Source: Elephas maximus indicus
Lineage: Eukaryota; Chordata; Mammalia; Proboscidea; Elephantidae
Assembly: GCF_024166365.1 (NCBI RefSeq)
Contig: NC_064820.1
Location: 134,188,001-134,252,000, forward strand
Length of the DNA stretch: 64,000 bases
Direction of reading: 5' to 3'
Under the pieces are notes generated by a model that was given only the letters and a program-made list of their open reading frames with translations, searched no databases and was not told the origin of the DNA. The translations under genes and the position numbers were made by a program. The number at the start of each line of letters is the position of its first letter. The first letter of the stretch is position 1. This document shows positions 1 to 12,014 of this stretch, in pieces.

Positions 1-30
1 ACCTGGCTCATAATAGTTGCTGAACACATT

Positions 31-1372
31 TTTTTTTTTTAATTGTACTTTAGATGAAGGTTTACAGAACAAACTAGGTTTTCATTAAACAATTAGTACA
101 TATTATTTTGTAATCTTGGTTACCAACCTCATGACAGGCCAAAACTCTCCCTTCTTGACCTTGGGTTCCCTATTACCAAATTCCCTGTCCCCCCTGCCTT
201 CTAGTCCTTGCCCCTAGGCTGGAGTGCCACTTTTGTCTTGTTTTGTTTTATGGGCCTGTCTAATCTTTGGCTGAAGGGTGAACCTCAGGAGTGGTGACTT
301 CATTACTGAGCTAAAAGAGTGTCTCAGGTTTTCTCCAGCCTCTATCAGACCAATAAGTCTGGTCTTTTGTGTGTGAGAGTTAGAATTTTGTTCTAAATTT
401 TTCTCCAGCTCTGTCCAGGATCCTCTACTGTGATCTCTGTCAGAGCAGTTGGTGGTGGTAGCCGGGCACCATCTAGTTGTGCTGGACTCAGTCCAGTGGA
501 GGCTGTAGAACTTGTGGCCCTACAGTCATTTGGACTAATCTTTCCCTTGTGTCTTTGGTTTTCTTCATGCGCCCTTGCTCCAGATGGGGTGAGACCAGCG
601 GAGTATCTCAGATGGCCACTCTCAAGCCTTTAAGACCCCAAACTCTACTCACCAAAGTAGAATGTCAAACATTTTCTTTATAAACTATGATACGCCAATT
701 GAGCTAGATGTTTCCTGAGACCATGTCCCCCAAGGACCTCGGCCCAGTAATTCGGTCCCTCGGGGAGTTTGAATGTGTCTGTGGAACACCCATGACCTTG
801 CCTTGGACAAGTTGTACTGGCCTCCCCAATATTGTGCTCTGTCTTACCCTTCACCAAAGTTAAAAAAAAAAAAGTTACCACTTATCTATTTAGTGTTTTT
901 CCACTCCCACCTCTCCCCTCCCTCGTAACCATCAAAGATGTTTTCTTTTCATGTGTAAACCTTTTCGTGATTTTTTTATAGTAGTGGTCTCATACAATAT
1001 TTGTCCTTTTGTGATTGACTTATTTCACTCAGCACAATGCCCTCCAGATGCAACTATGCCGAGATGCTTTGCGGATTCATCATTATTCTTTACTGTTGTG
1101 GAGTACTCTGTTGTGTGTAAGCACCATAGTTTGTTTATCCACTCATCTGTTGATGGGCAGCTAGGTTGTTTCCATCTTTTTGCTGTTGTGAACAATGCCA
1201 CAATGAACATGGGTGTGCGTATTCCTGTGATGGCTCTTATTTCTCTAGGATATAGTCCTAGGAGTGGAATAGCTCAATCATACAGTATTTCTATTTCTAG
1301 CTTTCTAAGGAAGTGCCATATTGTTTTCCAAAATGGTTGTACCATTTTACATGCCCACCAGTAGTGCAAAAA
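31..1372 (-). mobile_element. Antisense L1 3' end (3'UTR plus ORF2 C-terminus)
   Basis: The plus strand opens with a T-run (31-40), the reverse of an L1 poly(A) tail. About 0.9 kb matches the 3'UTR layout of the L1s at 37808-38806 and 4815-5372, read in reverse. From about 1372 down to 1025 the minus strand encodes the ORF2 C-terminal end, including the conserved stretch ending in STDEWINKLW. The copy is 5'-truncated and has stops. The window edge may hide its target-site duplication. Family assignment is by similarity to the other L1s here. Confidence 0.8.
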
Positions 1373-1524
1373 GTTCCGTTTACTCAACACAGATTTTGTA
1401 GTAAGTTTGCAACATTTAACTCATGTTACAAATTTAATGTGCAGAGAAATGGTAAATTATTTATTATGGTATAGCTGACTCATCCTTCTCCTGAATCCCT
1501 ACCTTATGGTTAGTAGTAACGGGT

Positions 1525-1622
1525 TGGTAGTGACTAGTTTGCCTGGGCTGAAGGGTTTCCCAGGACTTTCAGTGCTAAAGCTGGGAAATATCACACAAAT
1601 CAGGAAGAGGTGGTCACCCTAG
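1525..1622. mobile_element. Possible short hAT-type MITE remnant
   Basis: The segment ends in TGGTCACCCT and contains a G/C-rich block around TTTCCCAGGACTTTCAG, resembling small non-autonomous DNA transposons with CAGGGTGACCA-type ends. The left end is too decayed to define. The assignment is tentative. Confidence 0.35.
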
Positions 1623-2342
1623 AATGGTATGGAAATACTAGATGTCGACTTTGGTTGAGATTTATTCTAATCTGATAAATTAAATAGTTCCTTTATGTAA
1701 AGCTCAGTTTCTCATTTGCATAAAATATTTCAGTCTTTCAAATAGCCTCTTCTGTCCCCCTGTCTCTTTCTTTAAGATGGCAAAGCAGTGGTGTCCTGGG
1801 ATGGGAAGGAAAATGGCTTATGTGAACTCAGAGTTAGGTGAGAGGAAGACAAGTCATTAGAGCCCTATGGTCTCCTTGTTGTTATTCCAGACTCTTTTGG
1901 CCATTGGGTGCCCTGATGGTTTCTGAGGCAGAAGTCTGTAACACTTGAAATGTTGATTCTAATCTCTCTCTTTACGTATTCAGAAACATGAGACACTCCC
2001 TGGTTCACTCAGCCTCCCCTTTCTTCCCATTGCCTTCCAGTCTTCTGTCAACTAGAAACGATCATAACCAGTTTAGACTAGCCCCAGGTGCTACCACCTA
2101 TAAACCTTACTTAACTGGTATTTCCCAAACCCATATCCTCTTGAGACTCCATCCTAGTAAACCTACAAACCCTCACACCTATTACAAACCAAATAAAGGA
2201 TTCATGGCCCAATTACAAACTTGCCTCCACTTCCAAAGGGCCTGCCTTTGCTTAAATGACAACTTTTGAGAACCTAATCCTTTTTTTTTCTCCAACTAAC
2301 CTCATAAAAGCATCTTATAAACATCACTGTCTTTTTCAAACA
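1623..2342. other. Unassigned stretch
   Basis: I see no gene, RNA or confidently assignable repeat. The 93-codon open frame at 1988-2269 has no recognisable motif and its composition resembles its surroundings. Confidence 0.5.
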
Positions 2343-2552
2343 AAGTCCTGGTTGCAAAGTGGTTAAATGCTCGACTTCTAACTGAAGGTCGGCAGTTCGA
2401 ACCCACCAACCGTTCCGCTAGAAAATAGACCTGGCGATCTGCTCCTGTGAAGATTACAGCCTAGAAAACCCTATGGGCCAGTTCTACTCTCTCCTATAGG
2501 GTTGCTACGCATCCGAATTGACTCAACTGCACACAACAACGACAACAACAAT
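2343..2552 (+). mobile_element. AfroSINE (tRNA-derived), sense
   Basis: It starts with a tRNA-like head (GTCCTGGTTGCAAAGTGGTTAA) and carries a B-box-like GGCAGTTCGAACCC. The body runs through AAACCCTATGGGCCAGTTCTACTC and ends in the RTE-like tail GACTCAACTGCACACAACAA followed by CAA repeats. This full-length example shows the tRNA head, body and RTE-derived tail in order. It is old: many CpGs have decayed. Confidence 0.85.
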
Positions 2553-2555
2553 CTT

Positions 2556-4065
2556 TCTCAAATTGAAGTCTTTGATATCTCTTCTTGAGTGCTAGGCTTC
2601 CTTGCGGCAGCAATTCGGTTTACTTCCAAATAAAATCTCAGTTAAAATTTTTATAACTTGATTCCCAATTTAATACTTCTAACAGGTCTATGAGACCTAC
2701 AGCCAAGATCATTGGCTTGGGATCTACTCACATCCTCTAAGTCTACCCACTTTGCCACTTCTGTGGCTCTCAAGGAGCATCCACATCACATAGGGGTATC
2801 TTGAGGTGGAACATGGATGTCGTCTGGGGGTTTCATTATCACAGGTGGAAGGTATAACTTTTCTAGTGCTACTCAAAGCATGGTCTTGGGCCAGTGCTGG
2901 TGCTGCCTTGCAAACTCTGTTCTTGCTCCACATGAAGATGTATAGAAAAATTAAGTGGAAGTGTTTTAGAAACTTTTATAGCAATTTGAGAGTAATTTTG
3001 TCCATTGAATCTAATACTAAAAGAATTGGAACTTGTATTTTATAAGTCTTTGTGTTGCCTACCTACTTTTAGTTTTTTCAGTAGTGATTTTTAACTGTAT
3101 TTTATAAAATAATTCATCTTTGATGGATTTGAGGAAAAAAGCATGTCATTCACCACAGATATTCTGAGAAACACTACTCTACCCTACGAGTAAATTCAGG
3201 CTAAGCTCTTGATCTATTTAAGAGGGCAGAGATTGTAATTGAAATTTTGGACAAATCATCTTGCAAGAAAATAGACTCTTAAAGCTTATTGTCTTGCTCT
3301 TTAACTCTATTTGCATGTCCAAAGCTGAATATCACTGTTCTTTCTTTGCTTTTCTAATCATCTTTAAAAAAGTGGACTAGAGTGAAGATCTTGTATTCAG
3401 AAAGGCAACTGAGGAAAACACACTAATAATTTTAAATGTTTCCATTACACTTGTTTTATAAATGAATGAATGGAGGTCCATTGGTCCTGAGGAGTCATAT
3501 ATAAAAGAGATAGCTTTAAGGAAGGAGGGGAGTAAAAGACAACTGGACATGGGTAGAGGAGAGCATGCTGTGTAGCATTTTAGCATTTCCCAATTCAGCC
3601 AGAAGCAAGGGTTTTTTTTTTTCCTTAAGCAAGGAGAGAAAGGGCAAGCCTGCTCTTCTAAGGTGGTAGAACTAGCTGTTTCAAATCACGGGGGATAAAA
3701 AATAAAAAGGACAGTGAGTTCTCTGTATTTTCTTCTCAAAATGTGTATGTGCATGTGTGTGTGTGTTTGGAGGGGACTATGAGTGTAAAGGAAACACACA
3801 AATAAATACAGTACATGTTTTTAAGACAGATGGTGTTATGTTCAATTCCTTTACTCTGGAAAAATCACTGCATGTAAGTACACACGTTAAAGTTTTGAAG
3901 AACAAAACATGGAAAATCAGAGTTTAGTATCTAATACCAGAAGCATCCCACATCTTGTTGTGGCATAATTAAATGCTGGACCTGTTAAACAATAACATGA
4001 CTTAGACGAATTTTTTTCATTTGACTATTGTTCTGTATCAGTAAAAGCATGTCCTTATCTTATTT
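2556..4065. other. Unassigned AT-rich stretch
   Basis: No gene or confidently recognisable repeat. It holds a short T-run (3610-3621) and a TG-rich microsatellite (about 3741-3768). The small open frames here have no recognisable protein motif. Confidence 0.5.
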
Positions 4066-4220
4066 AACCCATTGCCGTCAAGTAGATTTCAACTCATAGC
4101 TACCCTAAAGGACAGAGTAGAACTGTCCCATAGGGTTTCCAAGGAGTCCCTGGTAGATTTGAACTGCTGACTTTTTGGTTAGCAGCCGTAGCTCTTAACC
4201 ACTACGCCACCAGGGTTACC
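4066..4220 (-). mobile_element. AfroSINE, antisense
   Basis: Reads in reverse as AfroSINE: tail (CATTGCCGTCAAGTAGATTT), body (AGAACTGTCCCATAGGGTTT) and tRNA-like head (ACCACTACGCCACCAGGG). It lacks the roughly 50-bp middle block of longer copies such as 44819-45016, so it belongs to a shorter subfamily. Confidence 0.85.
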
Positions 4221-4814
4221 AAAATCATGTTAGTGTTACAAACAAAAAAAAATCATTTCCTCATTTCATCTACAGGTTGGATCTTCTTCTCTCAGGATGG
4301 TTTACTTCTTCATCTCCTCTTCTTCCTTCTCCTCTTTGTATCAATTCCTTTAACAAGTGACTCATATGACCACCTAATGGTGTACGAAAACTTTGATACA
4401 CACTGAAACAACTGTAACTCACGTGGAGCAGAAAACTCCCAGAGACTTGAATAACTCAGTAGAGGAAAGTAGCTGATAATCACCCATCGAGTACAAACCA
4501 GGAGATATATTTAACTTCGAATATCCAAGTTTCTCTCTGTCAAATGGAGACATGGCATCTACTTGCTTCAGTCTACCCAGGAAAACTTTCAAAAAAGAAT
4601 TTTTTGACCACTTTACTCCAACAGACTATGTGAGTAAATGTTTTCATATAGAACAGCAACCAAGCAGTAGATAGATGGTCCAGACCTTCATATATTTCTG
4701 TAGAATTACTCCAATGAACTACAGTTATGCAGCAGTCAATCAAGCTTTTTAGCACCCATGGTTAAATAATGAAAAAGAAAAGTTATAAAAAACAAAAAAA
4801 GAAACAGCAACGTA
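4221..4814. other. Unassigned stretch
   Basis: No gene or clear repeat. A CT-rich tract lies at about 4281-4335 and an A-rich stretch precedes the L1 3' end at 4815. Confidence 0.5.
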
Positions 4815-5378
4815 ATACCACTTCTAATTGCCTCCACCAGCCTGAACCCAAAAGTACTAGGTGGTACCAGGTTACCACCACCAACCACTCTGACAGGAGT
4901 CACAATAGACCATCCCAGACAGAGCAGGAAAAAATGCTGAACAAAATTCAAATTCACACACACATACAAAAAGACCAGACTTACTTGTCTAACAGACTGG
5001 AGGAACCCCAAGACAATGGCCCCCAGATACCCTGCTAATCAGAACTAAGTCCAGTCCCAAAGTCTACCTTTCAGCCAAAGATTAGACAGGCCTATAAAAT
5101 AAAACAACACATGTGAGGAAGGTGATTCTTAGTTCTACCAAGTATAAGAGACCAAATGGGCAACACCTGCCCAAAAGCAAAGACGAGAAGGAAAGAAGGG
5201 ACAGGAAAATTGGACAAATGGACACTGGGAAGCCGGGGTGGAAAGGGAAAGTGGGAGAGTGCTGACAAGATGCAGATTGCAACCAATGTCACAAAACAAT
5301 TCGTGTATAAACTTTTGAATGAGAGACTAATTTGCGCTATAAACTTTCACCTAAAGCACAATTTTTTTTTTTTTTCTT
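4815..5378 (+). mobile_element. 5'-truncated L1, 3'UTR only
   Basis: It aligns by eye with the L1 3'UTR copy at 58534-59440: shared blocks include AAAAGACCAGACTTACT and ATTAGACAGGCCTATAAAA, plus the end GTATAAACTTTTGAATGAGA. It contains no ORF2. The terminal run of T rather than A at 5362-5374 is unusual for an L1 tail and may reflect a separate event. Confidence 0.75.
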
Positions 5379-8224
5379 TTTAGTGCATTCTACACTTAAA
5401 CACTTTGGAATTTCTCTAGAGACTCATATCACCCTTCCTCTAAGCTAGACAGTCAAAGCACTTTCCCAGAAAAGCCTCCTGGACAGAGCCCTTGGTATGG
5501 ATGTTGATAGAAAGAGGTGCTCCTGATGGGTAGCCAACAGACTGCTGACCTGATCCAGACGATTCCCTTCAGTGTGAGCTGAAACTCACAAAGCATTCGG
5601 TTACGGTAGTGCCGTTTGCTTCAACACTGACTAACAGCGTGAACCTGTTTTACGAAAGAATATTCCAGCTAGAACTCTTTCTCCTCAAACACATTTGTTT
5701 ACTTGAAGTGGGGTGGAAAGAATACCAGGAGACAATGTGCTTTCAAATACTGAAGATTATATGTATGGGCATATAAAAATATATCCATATGTGTAGTTAA
5801 TATGCAGTTGGAAATATTTGTATGATCAGATGTATCTTTATGGCTTCATTGTTTCTATGCCATTCCCTTTTTTTATTTAAAACACTGGGAAAAATTACCT
5901 AAAAAGGGGAAAGTCTACTTTCTGTAGAGATTCATGTTATTTGTTGAAAATCTATACACGATCTGTTTACTGGGAGTGCTTACATGGCAAATTAAGTTCT
6001 ATCCTAGAAAATAATAATAAATTCTTAGCCTGTTTTCTCATCTGGACAGCAAAATTTTATAGGCAGTTTTGAAGGCACAACTGTATTCAGTTCCACGCTT
6101 ACTGAGTTTTCTGTTCTGATATATATCCATCTACCTGTTAGGCATGGGGTATTTGATATCGGCTTTGGATCACTTTGGACTTTGCTGAGATTCAGGGCAT
6201 GTCCCTGAGGTCTTTGAGCAGTTGTGGGAATTCTTGAAAGTTTTAAAAGGAATGGATCCTTTAGGCTACAATCTCCATTAGTTCAGAGGGAGAATACAAA
6301 GCGGGCTATCCTCAGATCTAAACTCTATTTCTTTTGGCTTGGTAACCATACTTGAATGTGAATTAAATATCAGGTAGTGTGATTGGTACATTATTTAACA
6401 CAAAAAAGGCCTTCGGTGGAAGCCTCAGGACTGAGCCTTCTCTGTGCCTGATAAAGAACAAGAGAAGGCAGATTTTCTCTCTCAGTTCTGCCCAGAAGTC
6501 TACAGGGGCAGGATACTGCTCCATTAGTATGGGACCGTGTTTATGGCCAGCCTGTCTGCCCCATAATTGTCCTTAACACTATGTGCTGAGAATGACTGGT
6601 CATTTTGCTTCAGAATTCAGAGAAATTCTGGGCATCATATGATCAAGAGATTCCAAACTGACTCAATTTGACTCACTAGCCAGTAACCTCAAAAGTACAA
6701 AGCGAATGGCCAGTCAACAGACTGTCTCAAAGGTTGATACCGCACAGCTTCTTGCAGTGGCTGACGTGAGCACTTTTTTTTTTTTTTTTTAATTCTAAAG
6801 TCCTATTGCTGGCTCTTTCAAAGCATGAATGGAAAAATAATGAGGAAGAAAAATAGTCTAATGCAGATTGGTTTGTATCAGAACAACAGCAATGAGAGTA
6901 GGAAATGGCACACACTCTCTTGCCTCGGAGGGCTTGTCTACAGGGGGTCAGGCAGTCATGTTCTCTTTCAAGGGTAAAGATGTGGGAACCAGTTATTGAG
7001 AATAGAAAGAGTGATGAGTTGAAGAAAAGGTTTTAAATGTAAGAAGACAGATTCAAAGAAGACCTGATAGGCTACTGGAGAAATCCATGAACAACATAGT
7101 AAAGGAAATAGGTCCGCAGCCTCCTTGCTTCATTTCCAGCTTTCTTTTATCAGTAAGAAATCATTTCTTCTCCTCAAACACTTCTACAGTAAAATCAAGT
7201 TTTCATTCTCATTGGCCATGGGGACAGCAACATCTTTGATCTTCCACTTACTGAAGCAGCTGCCTACTGTTCAACTTCAAAGCTTGCTTTTATGACTTAA
7301 GGGCATTTTAATAAAGAGTTCCCAAACCCCAGTTGCGTATCAGCTGGAATAATAAGGAGCTATGTAGCTCATCAGGTGATACAATGTTAGAATCATAAGA
7401 AAACGGCTGTCAGAAAAAGCAGCCGGAACTGTTGGAGAATAGCTTTTTAAACATTTATACTGGCTTTGTAAGGGCACACACTCCTACACTTTGTCCCATC
7501 TGCTTAGCCTTCCTTCTGCTGTTATAAATCAAAGTTACAGTCTCAAAAAAAAAAAAAAAAAAGGGTAAAGTATTGGTTTGAAAGGCTTCCATCTTAAAGA
7601 ATGTGTGAAATGTGGCTTAGCCAAAAAAAAAAAATTAAGCTTATCTAACATATGTGAAATGCCCACAATATGGTACAAGCTGTTCAGGGTAAGAAAGGAT
7701 CTCTTCTGTTAGGAAAGAGTTTACAAGCAAATCATTAAGTCTGTACCTTTGGGGCCATGAAAGAAATTGCAGGTATTTTCTTTACCTGGGGTAGAGAAAA
7801 GGAGACATTTCATCAGGAATAAAAGGAAAAATGACTCCTTGTATCCATCCTAACAAGCTGTGTTTAGGGGAGCAAAGTTTCAAAGAAGCCTTATAATGTT
7901 TTCTAAGTAGAGAAGTTCATGGTGGTCAATTAGTCTAAGCTGTGAAGTGTTTACTCCAACTTAAAAAATACTGGCAATAGATAGTTACAATAAATATAGA
8001 AGGACAAATTTTAGATTTTCAGAAGATTGGGGTTTAATATTTAGCCTAAGGTTGAAATGCCAAATGTTGAAAACAATTTAGACATGACAGCTGATTTTTA
8101 TCAGTGCACTGGGGTGAAACCAACCATCTACACAGCCAGCACGAGCAAAACAGCTTCAGCAATGAAAGTCTTAGTCATTTAATTAGATCTCACCTATTTT
8201 AAGAGAATCATGTATTTAAACAAA
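5379..8224. other. Long stretch without recognised genes
   Basis: About 2.8 kb in which I recognise neither a gene nor a confident repeat. It includes a T-run (6775-6790) and A-runs (7545-7562, 7624-7634) that could mark old retrotransposon tails. Old, unrecognised repeats are likely. Confidence 0.5.
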
Positions 8225-8377
8225 TAAACCATTGCCATTGAGTCGATTCTGTCTCATAGCTACCCTATAGGACAGGGCAGAACTGACCTACAGGATTTCC
8301 AAGGAGCAGCTGGTGGATTCAAACTGCTGACCTTTTGGTTAGCAGCCAACCTATTAACCACTGCAACACCAGGACTC
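8225..8377 (-). mobile_element. AfroSINE, antisense
   Basis: Reverse-oriented AfroSINE: tail CATTGCCATTGAGTCGATTC at left, CAGAACTGACCTACAGGATT body, and head AACCACTGCAACACCAGGAC at right. Diverged from the other copies. Confidence 0.85.
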
Positions 8378-8734
8378 CAAATCATATATAAGCAATTTTT
8401 TTCTTATAAAATTTCTCTTTTTAAAATCTCTTACACATGCTTTTATTTAACCTCTTACATATGCTTTTATTTAACTTTTTTTATTTGCTTTTTTTCCTTT
8501 TTCTCTATATACCCTCCCTTGCACACTCCCCCATCCTATTTGTCTGCTGAACTGCTTGAAAACCAGCTGCAGACGTCATGAGCTCTTGCTACTACGTACT
8601 CTCACTTCAGAACAAGGGCGTTCTCCCACACAGCCACAGGGCTATTATCAGAACGAAAATATTCAAGATAGACTAATTAATTTTGCCTATTAAACAGCCA
8701 GTATTTAATATTCTCTGTTTCAAATACACGTCTT

Positions 8735-9165
8735 TTAGTTGTTTTTGTCTTTAATCCAAGATCCAGTCATGAATAATTCACTGCACTTAACTGTCTCCTT
8801 TCTTTGATGTCCTTTAATCTGTAACAGTTTACTTGCTTTTTGGGTTTTTTTTCCTTTCATGCCATTAAATTTTTTTTAAGAATTCAGGCCAATCGTTTTA
8901 TAGGATGCCCTACATTGTGGATTTTTAAAATTCCTTACTTCATGTTTAAGATTTAATGTTTTGACAAAATACTACAATCCTTCTTATTACATCCATAGGT
9001 AGGTACCAGTCATTTGTCCCATTATTGGTGAGGTTAAACATGAATATTTAATTAAGATGATGTCTATGAGATTTGTCTCTTATAAAGATACATTTTATCC
9101 CTTTATAGTCAATAAGTAAACTGGAATGTAAAATTTTGATAACATGTTAATTTCCTTTTATCTCT
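8735..9165 (+). mobile_element. Ancient L1 (L1M-type) 3'UTR, first part
   Basis: The text from about 8755 (GATCCAGTCATGAATAATTC) through GGCCAATCGTTTTATAGGAT resembles an old eutherian L1 3'UTR that I recognise by pattern. It resumes at 9690 after an MLT1-like insertion. Heavily mutated and non-coding. Confidence 0.5.
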
Positions 9166-9169
9166 CTGG

Positions 9170-9690
9170 AAGGTAGAAAAATGATTATCCAAAGATGTCA
9201 AGGTCCAAACCCCAAGAACCTATGAATATGTTAGGTTACATGGCAAAGGGGAATGAAGGTAGCAGACAGAATTAAAGTTCCTAATTAGCTGACCATAAAA
9301 TAGTGAGATTATCCTGGATTGTACAGGTGGACCCAACGTAATCACAAGGATCCTTAAAAATGGAAAAGGGAGGCAGAAGAGGAGAGCCAGAAGGAGATGT
9401 GACTACTGGAGAATGGTCAGAGAGACGCAATACTACCTGGTTAAAAAATGGAGGAAGGGAGTCATGAGCCAAAGAATATGGGTGGTTTCTAGAAACTGGA
9501 AAAGGCAAAGAAACATACTCATCCCTAGAGCCCCCAGAATGGAATGAACTCCTGCCAATACCTTGATATTAGCATAGTGAGACCCATGTCAGACTTGTAA
9601 CCTATGGAACTATAAGAATAAATACTTGTTGTTTTAACTAGTTTGTGGTAATTTGTTGCCATAGCGATAGAAAACTAATACCTCCACTCA
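9170..9690 (+). mobile_element. MLT1-like (ERVL-MaLR) solo LTR, sense
   Basis: MaLR hallmarks occur in order: a GGTGGACCCAACGTAATCAC-type block, a GAAACTGGAAAAGGCAAAGA block, CACCTTGATATTAGCATAGT-type text read as ACCTTGATATTAGC, an AATAAA-like polyadenylation region near 9622, and the end TTTGTGGTAATTTGTTGCCA followed by AAACTAATAC. It separates the two parts of the ancient L1 3'UTR, so it inserted into that L1. No internal MaLR coding sequence is present. Confidence 0.65.
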
Positions 9691-10165
9691 TCATTGCATC
9701 CAATGGTTTTAGCATGCATTGATGGTACTTGTCTGAATCAATTATTACATTAGGAGTTGCAAGTGGCAGTATTTATTAATTCCATCAATCTATTCTTCTC
9801 TATTAGATGGTATTCTCCTAAAAGAAGAGGTCCCCACTGCTCTCTTTCTCTTTCCCTCTCTCCCCCTTCTCTCATATCATTATAGATTCATAGGTACTTT
9901 TTAAAATTTAATGTGATATAATGCATTACCATCATCATTTTTTGATGCTCAAATTGTTCTAAATTTGTCCAGAGGTAGCCACTTGAAACTGACTCCTTTA
10001 CCCACCTGACATGGCCCCATTTCTGAAATACAATATTTAGGGTTAACCCTATACTTTTTCTCTCCCAGACCTGGAATCCTCCATCTTACTTAGGAGTCCA
10101 GGTTTCATTTAGTGGACAAGGGTGTTTAGAAAGCTGGGGATGGGAGGCCTTATTTTTACTAACAC
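9691..10165 (+). mobile_element. Ancient L1 (L1M-type) 3'UTR, second part
   Basis: Continues the L1 3'UTR broken off at 9165, with CTGAATCAATTATTACATTA, CTGACATGGCCCC and the GACCTGGAATCCTCCATCTT block in the expected order. Non-coding. Confidence 0.5.
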
Positions 10166-10295
10166 ATACGTATCTCAGTTTAGTTTTAGTTTTAGTACAC
10201 ATTTCTCTTCATGAATGAAATTGAGCATCTTTTCCTAGTTTAAAAGACATTTGCTTCATCTTTTTCTGTGAACTTTTCTTATGCATTCGTCCATA

Positions 10296-10296
<1 letters not shown>

Positions 10297-10331
<35 letters not shown>

Positions 10332-10345
10332 GGAGAGAAAGGGAG
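10297..10345. repeat. Compound microsatellite (CA)n(GA)n
   Basis: An uninterrupted CA run passes directly into a GA run, then degrades into GGGAGA-type units. Confidence 0.95.
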
Positions 10346-10578
10346 ATGCCAAGTAGATGTTTCTAATTAATTATGGTGTTTAGAACATTAATTATGTTCT
10401 ATATCATCACTAATTTTTTTTTTTCACTTGAATTTTCTTGAACTAAAAGTGATGTTAAAGTCCTTATTATTAGAAGTGGTTCATAGATATTCATAACTGT
10501 TATAAATGCATTGTGAATATTACCTCCAGGAAAGGAGACTCCATCGTATGTCCCACCTTAGAATACTTCTAAGAAAGA

Positions 10579-11055
10579 CATGGTGGTGTCATTTGGCCGG
10601 GAGGGGACAGAGGGGGACAGGGGGTATGGACCACACCAGGTGACACTGTCAGAGGAGGTGACACCAAAATGACTGTCTATAAAATTTTTGTGCAATGTTT
10701 CAGCAGAAATTTATTATTTTTAATAAATATATCCTTGTAGTTAGTTATAACAACAAAATCATTTTTCATAAGCCCAGCTTACATGTATCAACATACCTAT
10801 AAGACTAAAACTCTATGCTAATTTATTTTGAATCTTCTAATGCACTCTGTTCAGAGCTGTCATTGTTACTCAATTACACTGTTGCTTTGAATCACATGGT
10901 TCCGTCCGCATGTGGTACGAGCACCCGCTGTTGTTTTTGTTGCTGCTGGTGTTTTTATAGTCGCTGATTATGGCCTGATACCGGAGGAGGTCCGTGCGGG
11001 GGGGTGACGCCATGACTTACCACACTGGGGTGACACCAACCCTAGTGATGCCACA
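10579..11055 (-). mobile_element. hAT-like non-autonomous DNA transposon, copy A
   Basis: The interior is a clear reverse-complement match to 28020-28370 (for example TTTTTGTGCAATGTTTCAGC and CATAAGCCCAGCTTACATGT). The ends form a decayed inverted repeat: TGGTGTCATTTGGC at left and the reverse of GTGGCATCACTAGGGTTGGT at right. Copy B at 26154 has the same terminus, CAGTGGCATCATTAGGG. CAGTGG-type ends suggest hAT. There is no transposase and no clear 8-bp target duplication. Relative to copy B the middle is deleted, around ATTATGGCCTGATACC. Confidence 0.5.
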
Positions 11056-11189
11056 ACTGAAATGCTGGAGAGTACGCAGTATGAGAGGTATAAATCTTGC
11101 GAAGGCATCACTTCTGGGGAAGAGGAACTCGTTTGCAAAGGAAGGTACTTTGGAGGCTTGATTCAAAGAGCAAGAAGGAAACAATACGT

Positions 11190-11960
11190 GCTTTAAAGTC
11201 CCTAATATTAGTGCTATGTTTGGTTCATGTAATATTCATAATAGTTATGTATTCATTGTGAATTAAGTTTCTTAGCATTTTAAAAGTCTTCTTTGTCACA
11301 TATACTGCTTTTTGGTCTGAATTCTACCTTGTTTGCTATTAGGATTGCCATCCCTGCTTTCTTGTTGTTTATATTCCCATGGTATACATTCACCCATCAC
11401 ATCATTTTTAGCTTTCCAGATCATTTAGTTTTAGATGTGCGTCTTGTGTTCAGCATAGCTTGTGAACCAATCTGAATTTTGTTTAAATAGGTGAGATAAA
11501 ACCATTTTGCATTATTTATATGACAGATAAATTTGGTCTCAGCATGGTCATATTATTTTATGTTATACTTAGTGTATATCTTTCTGTATATGCTCTATTT
11601 TCTTTGCTCTTTTTCTATAATGCTTCTGTTCATTAGAAAAATTTGTATTTTTGTACTAATGGTTACATTTATGTTAATATCCTTTATAATATTCTTGGCT
11701 TCTTTTCCCTTGTTTAGATTCCTACTATTTATTTTGACAGTTTTAAATGACATCCTCAACTCCCACCTATTATTTGGACATCAACGAGCTTATTTAATTT
11801 CTCTTTCTGTCTATTTCTCTGCAATTTTTATTCCATTATTTCTACTGTTCAGAATGCATTTATACATTATTCTTTCACCTTTGTCTCAACTTTAACTTCA
11901 TTCCCGAAATTAAATATAATTAATGCTGACTATTAGTCCTGTTGCTAAACTTACTTCAGT
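11190..11960 (-). mobile_element. Old L1, antisense
   Basis: The plus strand resembles the reverse of old L1 coding sequence (TTTGGTCTGAATTCTACCTT and the following ATTAGGATTGCCATCCCTGC, as in the analogous stretch at 47990-48060). Similar old L1-like text resumes beyond the ERV at about 18745, so the provirus probably inserted into this L1. Frames are closed. Confidence 0.5.
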
Positions 11961-12014
11961 CATCTCTTGGCTGGAAGAAGCTTGTCTTCTCATAGATTTC
12001 TCAGCATGTGTTCA

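Noticed and set aside
951-1364. 137-codon plus-strand open frame
   Set aside because: It is the antisense shadow of an L1 ORF2 C-terminal end.
2343-2415. tRNA-like head as a tRNA gene
   Set aside because: It belongs to an AfroSINE; cloverleaf pairing is degraded and the SINE body follows directly.
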